Below are positions 1 through 9,691 of a stretch of DNA of 12,500 nt, one piece after another. This stretch comes from Botryococcus braunii. Lineage: Eukaryota; Chlorophyta; Trebouxiophyceae. Position 1 is the stretch's first letter. Every line of letters starts with the position of its first letter. The notes below the pieces were generated by a model. It was not told the origin of the DNA, searched no databases, and saw only the letters and a program-made list of their open reading frames with translations. Made by a program: the position numbers and the translations under genes. The stretch spans positions 8,663 to 21,162 of the forward strand of contig KV908679.1 in NCBI GenBank assembly GCA_002005505.1, in the 5' to 3' direction.

Positions 1-116
1 GCTTCAGGGCGAAATTTCAAAGCTTGAAATGAGGCTTCACATTTGCATACATGCTGTGCCTCAGCTTCTAGCCAAGCTCCCAGGGATGATGATGTATGTA
101 CATGTATATGTAAATA

Positions 117-267
<151 letters not shown>

Positions 268-703
268 AGTTATCTTTCCCTCACCCTTTCCCCTGAAGTC
301 CACTCATTCCGTCCCGTCTCTTTTTCCTTCTGCCCCCCCCCCCTTTTCCATTTCTTCTCCTCCTCACCTTCTTTGTTCTGTTTGTTTCTTCCTCTGCAAA
401 CCATTTTTGGTCCGTATATACTCTTCACCTGCGGCCATTCGGATGTAGACACATGACTATAGGGAATCGGGGGCCTGAGACTCATGTATTTCACTTTTAC
501 CTTTAAACCTCTAATGCGATGCTTATTCAATTTCGTATGGGGTTTTCTTTGAGCAAGTCGGAAGTCACACTTGGATGAGGATCCATCCTACCTGTCGAGT
601 ATGTTGTGCTTAAACTCTCACCTTCCCCAACTTTCTAAGGTAAAAGTAAATATGTCAGTCATCTTTGCATTTATACTAGAAGAAGTACTAGATCTAGACA
701 AGT

Positions 704-724
704 CTAGGAGCTTAGAGCTCCTAG
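704..724. repeat. Hairpin, 9-base arms
   Basis: CTAGGAGCT (704-712) pairs perfectly with AGCTCCTAG (716-724) around the loop TAG. A second inverted repeat follows closely: GTCCCT (761-766) with AGGGAC (781-786), with inner GAC/GTC pairing. Confidence 0.6.
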
Positions 725-844
725 GGATAAGGGATTCCCGCCAGCCAATCACATGTGTCAGTCCCTAGACAGGGCGTCTCAGGGACCCCTGCTGGGTAGC
801 ATGGCCTGATATCACGGCTGTTGCGGGCAACTGTGAACGAAGGT

Positions 845-899
845 AACCCGATAAGTTTTGGCCCGGTCCCGTTTGTCGGGTTGCTTACAGCCAAACGGG
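845..899. repeat. Two interlocking inverted repeats
   Basis: AACCCGA (845-851) pairs with TCGGGTT (876-882), and CCCGTTTG (868-875) pairs with CAAACGGG (892-899). The second left arm lies inside the loop of the first, which is the topology of an H-type pseudoknot if transcribed. A small hairpin, GGACC-AGAA-GGTCC, follows at about 930-942. Confidence 0.55.
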
Positions 900-1514
900 G
901 AGCAAAAGGGGGACCAGTATCATTTGGGGGACCAGAAGGTCCAGCCAAGGCAAGGAAGGAAGGAAGGAATTACATCAACAAGACGGGCTATCACATGAAT
1001 GAAGCACTTGCAAGCATGAAGGTCCCATTAACAATCATCAGCCGGTACATTTTTCCTGCGGATCTCGGAAAATTGTCCTCATCGATGATCAAGGTTGGAG
1101 GTCAATCATGGAAATGTAATAAGCGGATGGATCAATATCAGTCGGCTTATCGGCTTTGATGGCTGCTAAATGCCACGTAAGTACTGGGCCGGGGAACTAT
1201 CGCATTCCCCGACAATCCGAGAGTCTGCGCCGTGTCACAAAGCCCTCTAACCGTACCCAGCGGCACCTGATATTCCTTGGGAAACTGACAAACAATCAAC
1301 CAGCACCTTGAGGGGCACCGAATTGGTCGTTTAAAGTCTGTAGAAGTAGTGAATGGGTTGAAAGAAGCCGCGGATGGATAACTGAACTCGCGAAGGCCGT
1401 CGCTCAAGTCCGTGCGCTATGCCTTCTGCAACGGACGAGGTTGGTTGATCGCTAGAAGCACCGGAAGCATTGTCGAGTCATACATATAGCTGGTGGATTC
1501 TTGTGAGGGCAACC

Positions 1515-1564
1515 ATCAGGGAAGCCGTAGAAGATGTGCTTCTACGGGGGGCTATAACCCTGAT
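1515..1564. repeat. Two-stem hairpin
   Basis: The outer stem is ATCAGGG (1515-1521) with CCCTGAT (1558-1564). The inner stem is CCGTAGAAG (1525-1533) with CTTCTACGG (1539-1547), closed by the loop ATGTG. An asymmetric internal loop (3 and 10 bases) separates them. No RNA family is assigned. Confidence 0.55.
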
Positions 1565-3324
1565 AGCACCAAGACAGAGGTGAGGATAAAGACGCCAGGA
1601 GAATTTTATTCACTCCATGCTATTTGGCAAAGAACGCTCACGATGACTCAACAGTTCAAATTCAGTGCGTCTCTTTATTCAAAGTTTCGAGATCTGCTCT
1701 GAGCGGCGGGGCCCTGGACATGGTTCTTCGCCAATGCGGTAAAACGTTCTCCGTCAATGCGGCGGTACTCGGAATTTCGGTGTTTACCTAACGAAAATGG
1801 AATGCAAGTTCTTGTTTCCTCGGCATTGGGCTTAGATTGTAGCCAATAGTGAGTTCTACCGTTTGGTCGTTTCAACCACGGTTAACAATACCGCTATGAT
1901 CTGAGCCGCCTCTACACATCTTTCTGGATGGGATTACGTCCATCAAGCTATATTAAGTGTCTCCTTCATATCAATTGTATGAAAAGCACTAGGAGGGGAA
2001 GGGGGCGTTCCACGCGTGGGTCGCTGGAGGAGTGTGCTGCGGCTAGCCGATCTACCTCTCCCAGCGTTTTGTTATGGTCTGCTGTGATTTTGCGACATTT
2101 TCTTGAAGAATTTACAACTTAATAACAAGTTGAACATGATTAATCGTCTTGAGTAATAGCATCTGTGAGAGATACTTTGCTTTTGAGAAGGGCAGCTCCT
2201 TTCCAAGTGTACAAGCCACAAGCTGGCTTCAAAGATGTCGAGGGAACATATGTAGGAATACACAAGTAGAAAGTACAGATAATTTGACAGATACTGTGGC
2301 TTGTTTCCTACTGTGGATGTCCCGTTTTTTCCCTTTGGACTGGTTCTTCAATGCGCCAGGCTCACTTTGCATCAGGGTTAGTTGAAATACATTAAGGAAC
2401 TTAGGCTTAAGAGCTGGTGCTGGGTCTTGTTTGGTCGCATAATTGGCAGTCACCTTGAGTGCTTTCGTAAGGTCATGATATGGCACTGGCATGTGAATGA
2501 TGCAATTGTCGTGGCTGTCTCTGTCACATCACATGAAAGGGGATGAGCATCGCCATGGTCTCTTCTTTCTCTTTTCTCAGGTCATTTGAATAAAACCTCG
2601 GTGATGTCTGCTTGTTGTGGATGCTGATCTGGAAGTATGTGTTCTGCTATCCAGCTCCTCCGCCAAGAAGGTGCCAAAAGGCGGATTTGCACCCTTCGAC
2701 CTGGTGCAAATAAAATCTGTCGCCAGGGCTGGTGCCACACATGCAGAGTGCAGAAGCTTGAGGCGTCCTGCAATCTCCACGTTACTTGACCCTTATGGTA
2801 ATTCTCTGGCCCCTTTGCCTCCCTCGTCCATGGCCATACAGGAGTTTCGAAAATCTGATTTTGGCACTGCCTGGCAGAATATTGATGCAGGATGTGGAGG
2901 CGGGGCCCTGATCCTGCTATGTTAGTTCCGTCACCTGGCACACCTTGGACCTCTGATATATGCATGTATGACTTAACACGTATGTCTGAAACAATCTAAC
3001 CTATTGAGCGGCTGGCTTCTCTGCACGTACAGCACACTAGAGGTCTGTGCAATATGACGCTTGTTGTGCTAGTAGGACGGTCAATATGTAATGGCACGGC
3101 GCATGGGCCCCTCTTACTGTCCGGTTCTTTTGGTCTTTGCACATCAGGTTGATGTATAATGTTCTGGTATTTGGTGTTGATGTTGTTAGGTCATTTGGGC
3201 TAGTCAGGGTCCAGTATTTGTGCAAGTGAGCATTGACATGTGTTTTACTTGTCGCCCCTATGGATACCTGGTTTCCGGACGCATATTCCAATGTGTACAC
3301 TCCTGCCGAGGCAGTTGCGTGCGA

Positions 3325-3331
3325 GCGCGCG

Positions 3332-3388
<57 letters not shown>

Positions 3389-3393
3389 ACACA
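3325..3393. repeat. (GC)8(AC)n alternating repeat
   Basis: Sixteen bases of alternating GC (3325-3340) run straight into about 26 AC units with a single AT interruption near 3384. Alternating purine-pyrimidine DNA of this length is a classic Z-DNA former. Confidence 0.95.
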
Positions 3394-3405
3394 GTCACTC
3401 ACTGT

Positions 3406-3423
3406 CCCGCACGCGCGTGCGGG
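3406..3423. repeat. Perfect 18-base GC-rich palindrome
   Basis: CCCGCACGC (3406-3414) is followed immediately by its reverse complement GCGTGCGGG (3415-3423). It sits between the GC/AC repeat and a cluster of G-runs. Confidence 0.85.
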
Positions 3424-3436
3424 GAGACGGATCCCC

Positions 3437-3480
3437 GGGGGGGGGGGGAGGGGGAAGGGGTGGGGAGATGGGGGGGGGGG
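3437..3480 (+). repeat. G-run cluster, G-quadruplex candidate
   Basis: A G12 run is followed by G5, G4, G4 and G10 runs separated by one to four bases. This satisfies the usual four-run G-quadruplex pattern several times over on the + strand. Confidence 0.85.
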
Positions 3481-3624
3481 AGATGGAGAAAGGACAGGGA
3501 GGCAGAGAGAAACCGGGGCGGATGGTGGCTTGTGTTGTCCCATCCACCAAGGACGACCATTTGAGAGATAAATGGCTTAGCAGTGTTTTCCATATGTAGG
3601 GTTTTCCTTATGTCAGTGTGATTC

Positions 3625-3790
3625 TGCAAGGTTTGAAGGGCCTTCCACTTCCTTGCCCAGCCCCTGTAGCACAGACCAGCAAGGGTACCTAGCGTTGTTT
3701 CTCCATGGTGTTGGGGTACTTTGGAGGACTTACAACAGGTTTCGGAGGCTGCCAGAGGGTGAGGAGTGCAGAAGGCGTTGCTTCCCTCCC
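3625..3790. repeat. Diverged duplicated segment, copy 1
   Basis: This stretch aligns by eye with copy 2 at 4336-4480, for example TGCAAGGTTTGAAGGGCCTT against TGCAAGGCCTGAAGGGTCTT. Shared later blocks are CCTTGCCCAGCC/CCTTACCTAGCC and GGTACCTAGCGT/GGTACCCAGTGT. Short indels and stops in every frame suggest an old non-coding duplication or decayed repeat protein. Translated in reverse, fragments such as LQGLGKEVEGPSNLAES loosely recall armadillo repeats, but too weakly to call. Confidence 0.45.
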
Positions 3791-3889
3791 CCCCTACCAC
3801 TGTAACCCTCAAGGGTTCCAGGAGCATTTTCCACAGTGGAGATCCCCCGGCCAACTAGAGTAGGCACAACGCGCGCGTCAGCATGTGCG

Positions 3890-3891
<2 letters not shown>

Positions 3892-3969
<78 letters not shown>
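3892..3969. repeat. (CA)39 microsatellite
   Basis: A pure (CA)n tract of 78 bases, preceded by a short CGCGCGCG run near 3870-3877. Confidence 0.97.
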
Positions 3970-3972
<3 letters not shown>

Positions 3973-4014
3973 ACAGCGCATGGGGGAGACAGGGAGGAGG
4001 GAGCATGCGTGCAC

Positions 4015-4185
<171 letters not shown>

Positions 4186-4335
4186 AAAAGAGAGCGCGCG
4201 CGCGCGCGCCGCAAGAGATATCCAAAGAAGGGACAGGGAGTCAGAGAGACATGTGTGGGGATGATGCCCTGTGTTTTGGGGTTCACCCAGGATGTTAAAT
4301 GACAGAATTCCGGGTATTCTGCTTTAGTGAGTTTG

Positions 4336-4480
4336 TGCAAGGCCTGAAGGGTCTTGTGACATCCTTACCTAGCCGTTGTATCATTAACCAACGGCCTGGG
4401 AAGGGGGCTGTGGTACCCAGTGTAGCTGTTCCGTGGCCTATTGTTGGGGCCAGGTGACTTTGAAGGGTCCGGAGGGTGCG
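4336..4480. repeat. Diverged duplicated segment, copy 2
   Basis: Partner of the segment at 3625-3790, in the same orientation on the other side of the CA/AG repeat block. Similarity is clearest over the first 57 bases, then continues in patches with an insertion of roughly ten bases. Confidence 0.4.
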
Positions 4481-4999
4481 TTGTACCTGCAGGCCAGCAC
4501 ATTCTCTACAGAGAAGAAACAAAGGTGCATATGTCCAGGTCTTCAAAAGAAAGTTTGATTGTTGATAATATTGATATCTGGTTGGCCAGTTGATCAGGAG
4601 TAAACTCTTTTCCTAGCATACAGAGTTTTGGAAGTACGGTTCTTGCGAAGAATGACCGTGTGAATTGCCAGGGTGGACCCAGGGGTGTGCGTAGTGGACC
4701 CGTATTGATCCGGAACCCAAGCCGGCCATTCCCGGCCAGCAAGGGATCCGGATGTCCTGGCATCACTGTCATGTCGTATATGCCAGCGACCCTACTTTTT
4801 CAAGTTCGGGTACATTGCAGTTTGGGAGGATGGCGTGCGCTTTACAGCTTAAGTCGCTAAGGGAGCCTCAATTGCGCCTAATTGCCCATGTATTCTGCTC
4901 AGCCTTAGAGCTTGCCAGTGAAAGAGGCTTCGTGGTCGAGTTCGATATGTCTCGCTGTTTCTGAGGCATGCTTGAGTAGGCGCGCGCGGCAAGGGGCCT
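4481..4999. other. Non-coding stretch, no supported gene
   Basis: Only short overlapping open frames on both strands are present, none resembling a known family. A GC-rich patch at about 4700-4760 has a GATCCGG direct repeat flanking a GCCGG/CCGGC inverted repeat. Confidence 0.5.
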
Positions 5000-5869
5000 G
5001 TCTGTGGAATTGCACAAGCCAATGGGTGGTGTTCCCGGCCGTTCTTGTTTCTCAAGTGACTCGGGTCATTCAGACTTCACGGGATGGGCTTCCAGCGAGG
5101 GCAGTTGCGATCAAACAGCACATGGTACGAGTAACGTGGGATTTTGGCTTGCAAGTGCTGAACCGACTGAAGTAGTGAGTGCTTGATTGACTTGATACAA
5201 ATGGCACTTGGCGTGCCTCGTGGCTGTTTCCTGTTTATCCGAGGATTTATGGGCCCGCTGGGCAGGGAGCCGTTTCACATGGTGTATTTGGTAACTTGTT
5301 ACCATCTTGGGTGCAATTGGCAGTTGGAAATGGTGTATAGGGCTCATTAATAACTAGAGGGAGTGCTCGTATGTGTTTGAGATAGCCAATGGCATCTTTC
5401 GTAGCAAATAGCAGCCCATGGCTCCGCCGGGCATCTCGAAGAGGAAATGGGAGAAAGCTGATCCAATGTTTTACTCCCCTTGAGGTTTAATATAGGATTG
5501 AGATGCAATTCACTTCGTTCCGAATGGCATTCTTCAGAATGCGGCGCAATTAAAGCTCTGCTGAGTTCGCATTGGCCGTGCGGAATCCAGATGTTTGGCC
5601 TCGAACAATCAATGTGTTTGTCCACGAGGAAGCAAGATGTCCCAGAGTGAAGCTCAATGGGGCGACGTTGAGAGTTGCTGACCGGTGGCTTGTGAACACC
5701 GGTTTTTGGTAACCATCACGACGTCGAACGCGACAGGTCGGGGCCAATGGTGGACGGATCAAGTTCACAGACAGTTGGACGTGGTTGCGGTTTGTTAAAC
5801 TACTGTAGCATTACTGCGAAGGAACATGAAGAATGTCATTAAGGGTCGTGAGGTTTTCCTGCAGTTCAC
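5000..5869 (+). promoter_or_regulatory. Presumed CYCD promoter and 5' leader
   Basis: No coding sequence is supported here. CCAAT motifs occur at 5019-5023, 5386-5390, 5463-5467 and 5744-5748, with a reverse ATTGG at 5571-5575. A TATA-like TTAATATAGG at 5487-5496 lies about 25 bases after the CCAAT at 5463 and could be a core promoter; GACGTC at 5720-5725 is a bZIP-type core. I found no clear E2F site (TTTSSCGC or its complement). The start of transcription cannot be fixed from sequence alone. Confidence 0.25.
5681..5703. repeat. Perfect inverted repeat upstream of CYCD
   Basis: Arms ACCGGTG (5681-5687) and CACCGGT (5697-5703) are perfectly complementary around a nine-base loop. Each arm also contains the palindrome ACCGGT. 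The element ends about 165 bases before the CYCD start codon, so it may be a paired protein-binding site or a leader hairpin. Confidence 0.6.
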
Positions 5870-6172
5870 ATGCTGGATTTGGAATGCTGGGAGACAAGCG
5901 AAGATGCGTTGGGCACTCCAGAGCCTGAACCAGAGCCTTTGGGAAGTGTGCGTGATTTGGTAAGCCTGTCCGGGGCATGCGAACACTATTCTCCACCTTC
6001 TCCGCTGCAGTGCCCTGACGATGGTGGGCAAGTATTTGGAGGAAACTTGGAGGACGACTTCAAAGTCATGTTTTGGTCAGAGGCCCGAACATTGGTGGAT
6101 CCCAGATACTTGGAAGAGCATCATTCAGTAAGCAGCGCTGTCCGTCTGGAGTTGGTACGATGGATGATAAGG
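5870..6172 (+). CDS. CYCD: CYCD exon 1 (residues 1-101)
   Basis: First coding exon, 101 whole codons, ending in phase 0 at AGG|GTGAGC. It encodes the Rb-binding LxCxE motif, an acidic and Ser/Pro-rich linker of about 50 residues, and the first helices of the cyclin box (DDFKVMFWSEARTL, then RLELVRWMIR). A second donor-like site, TCA|GTAAGC, lies inside it at 6127/6128, also in phase 0. Just before the start, TTTTCCTGCAG at 5854-5864 resembles a splice acceptor, so an intron in the 5' leader is possible. Confidence 0.9.
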
Positions 6173-9100
6173 GTGAGCCACTCAGCATTGCTTTACTCGA
6201 ATGCCATGCCCACAGCATTCTGATAGTTGTATCATAAGCTTCCTGAATTGTAGATGATGATTTTGCAAGAGTTTGAAAGACTCAATTATAACCGTTCACG
6301 ACACCACCCTAGAGTTTTACCCTTTTATGTTGTTTGGCATCAGAATTCCACTCGTCGGGAAGATAAGTGATTGTTGACAATTCGATTGGTTGTCTATTGT
6401 TGACGATGCTAGTGGGGTTTGTACTGCGATGAGCACTAGGAGAAGTCCTTTACGCATACCTTTAGCCTCCTGTCTGTCTGTAAATTGTACGTCTCTTTTC
6501 GGTCTTGCCATCTAGTTGTTTTTCTTGAGGGAAAACTCAGTACTTCAGTGCTTCATGACAGTCTCTGCTACCAGGCTAGACTTGCCACTCACTACTTTCT
6601 CGGGCCCCTTTTAGTTGATGCTAAAATGAATGTGCGGTGGGTGCAGGCAGCACACAGATACAAGTTTGACTTGTCTACGACATCACTGGCTACTAATCTC
6701 CTGGACAGATATTTTGCTCTAAATAAAAATCAGGTAAACTTTTGGTGTTCAGCAACACAGCTAATGAAAACTGTAATATCTGAATTGTGGAGAGCTGGGC
6801 TTGGATGCATGTATGAGGGGCGCTTTATTTCGGTCGTGGGCGCTGCTGGACACAGAGTTAATGCATGGAGACTGAAAAGGGGGGGGGGGGCGGGGAACGA
6901 GATAGCCAGCGAGTGTGTCAGTGGGTAGGGTGCGGTTTCGACGGAGGCACGCTGAGAATGACTGGTGGTGTGAAAAGTTGCGAAGCTCGGAGGTGGCTGT
7001 GAGTGTTGGAAGAGTTAATTAGGAGAAGGTAAGGACTGCAACTGTTGCATCTTCATCTGTTGCATCAAGATACAGAGCACTGGAGGCAGCCAGTGAGGAG
7101 GGGGCTGGGCTCCTGATGATCATCCTCAGGGCCTCTCTGCCTTGAGGTGTGGGAAAATCGATTTATTTTCTTGTCTATGTGGCCACTTCGTGTGCCGCTC
7201 TTTTATGGTGTCCTTGCCACTGAGGTCTCTGGTTGTGCAGAGTATGACAGTTCGTCTAGGCCAAGAATGGAAATTGTCCGGTCTCAAAACCATGAGTTCT
7301 GGTTGTTGTGCCCTTGTCAGTTCTGGAAGCTGGCATCAGTGGAGAGCATTATCTGTATTTACTGAGGTGGCCATGGTCAGAAGGGAAGTGTCGTTGTAAT
7401 GAAGGGGCGCGTTGTTGAACATTATATGTACTCGGAGATGAGACCCATCATCGGAAGGGGCGCATTGTTGATGTAGTGTCACAAATAGTTACAGGGCATT
7501 ACTCCGTCCTCCCAACAGCTTCATGTTGCAGTGACCGTGTCCTAAATGTTCAGGTCTGGGAGAACTGGGTACCTCCACTTGCGGCCGTGGCCTGCTTGTC
7601 CATTGCTGCAAAGCATGAGGAAATGAACCTTCCAACAAATTTGCAGTGCGTCCAGGTACGGGGGGGCTATGGCAGACAATACTGTAAAGAAGGGGCTTGT
7701 GCTTAATACCATGTACAACCTCCATGTTTGGATTGATCCTCATCTCCCGCTATGCAGTTTTTTTGGTTGTCTCAATTGTTGATGGGAGGTATGAAACCTT
7801 GCGGTCGCACAGTTTGACACGGAGCCTGCCCATGGGAGGGCTGTCATTGGGTCGTATGGGAGCGTGAAAGTGCGATCTTCATTTCCTTGGGATTTGACCT
7901 TCAGCAGGAGGTCATTGATAAATGAATGGCAGGTCTTGCAGACTCAATAAGGGTTGATGTCAACTTTCCTCCTATCCCGACGGGCATTCAAGAGTTCTGT
8001 TTTCCCAGTCTACTGCTATTTCTCCCAATCATCTTCAAAAGTGGAAGGAGGGTGTCTATGCTTGAGGCAGATGAATAATCTGGAAACACGGTTGAGCTGG
8101 AAAGTTCTTGTCGTTCCACCTGCAACGCTCTGTAGGGGAACCGAGATGGAATTTGTAGCAGGTTAATGTTAACTCTGTCGGCACGTCCTGTGCAGGTTGA
8201 CGTCCCATGGGGCTCTATTTTCACAGCGACCAACATTATGGACATGGAACTGATTATCTTGGAGGCGCTGCACTGGCGATTGGCAGCAGTGACTCCTGTA
8301 ACATTCGCCGAACGCCTGATACAGATGCTGCCTTCGTTTCCGGGGGAGTATCAGGGGTCTCGATCTGTCTCCTCCTGTGACAGTTCTACCAGGCACCAAA
8401 CTACAGTGAACTACAAAGGCGTACGGCAGGATGCAAGGCGGTACTTGTACTTTGCAGTGCAAGGTCAGGCCCCTCAATTGCCAGGCCCCTCCCCCACCCA
8501 TATGTGTGTGTCTGTGTCTGTGCGGGAAGAGGGGGGGGGGGGGCGGGGCACACACACACACACACCACATGGAGAAAAAAATACTAACGAAAACAATAAC
8601 ACTGCTGGCTGCTATGGATTGCTGGATGCCATTTGAGAATGAACTTATGTTGAAGACGCCTGTACGGTTCGGTAGTTGAACCCAGGATGAGTTATCAAGG
8701 AGTTAGTGAGATAAAACAAACATGCGGGCACGAAATTAATATTCCAGAACCTATGAAATTGATACCGTTGTGACCTAACCCTCAAATGAATTGCATACAC
8801 GTTAGTGGCCAACACCTTGCGACAGCAGGATGTGGCCCGCAGGTACTGGTGTCTTGTGACTCTGCAAAGTTTGGGAGGAAGGGGGTTGGGTTGTAATATG
8901 CCCTTCTCAGGAGGGATTGAGGGTCGTAACTGTGCAAATCTATGTTGCTTCCATTACATGTTTGCTAACCACTTCTAAAAATGGCGCCTTGCAGATCCCG
9001 CCTTTTTAAGATATCGGCCGTCGAGTATAGCTTGTGCTGCGGTTCTGCGCGCTTTATCGACCCGTCTATCCAACTGTGCTGTGGAATGGGCATCTAAGCA

Positions 9101-9495
9101 TTTTAAAAGCTTTTGCCACCAGATAGCACGCGAGGTAAGGATTCGCCACACCCAGAGATCACTTGTGGCACTTGGGACTACATTTCTGGTGTTTTGCCGT
9201 GAGCGCTGCTGTCCCTGTATCCACAGCATATGTGTAACAAACATCCTTTTGCTACTTGTGCTGGCAGTCTAGTAGCTCCAATTTTATCTGTGATCGGATG
9301 TCAAAGTCTTTGTCTTCATTGCTGATGGTGTCGCAGCATGGGGCTACTTCATTCTTACTTTATCGTGCCAGTAGCACTCTCAACCATGCATGAGATGCGC
9401 CTTGGTCAGTTCCTGTAAGAACTCTTGAATATTCCTTGGTCAAGTGGGTCTGAACTGTTCAATAATGTGCCAGGATCTCTCTCTCTCTCTCGCTC

Positions 9496-9567
<72 letters not shown>

Positions 9568-9603
9568 CCTCCCCTCTCTCCCCCTCCCCCTCCCTCCCTC
9601 CCC

Positions 9604-9691
<88 letters not shown>

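Larger units (their letters stand above)
268..3324. other. Non-coding stretch, no supported gene
   Basis: Open frames here are at most about 130 codons, occur on both strands over the same bases and resemble no family I know. Notable contents are inverted repeats at 704-724, 761-786, 845-899 and 931-942, an (AAGG)4 run at 952-967, a two-stem hairpin at 1515-1564, and a strong acceptor-like pyrimidine tract ending in CAG at 2580 with no convincing exon after it. The part from about 1150 to 1900 has a different texture from its surroundings, but I do not recognise its source. Confidence 0.6.

Noticed and set aside
2577..2965. Opposed open frames of 102 codons (+) and 127 codons (-), after an acceptor-like tract ending at 2580
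   Set aside because: No recognisable domain in either; they overlap, so at most one could be real, and the first frames after the acceptor close quickly.
6485..6928. 147-codon open frame containing exon 2
   Set aside because: Only the 29 codons at 6647-6733 match cyclin D; the rest is intron 1 and intron 2 that happen to be open.
7105..7135. CTGATGA resembling a hammerhead ribozyme core
   Set aside because: No GAAA box or matching stems at the required spacing.
8660..8685. GGTTC...GAACC resembling a tRNA T-arm
   Set aside because: No A box, acceptor stem or anticodon arm upstream.
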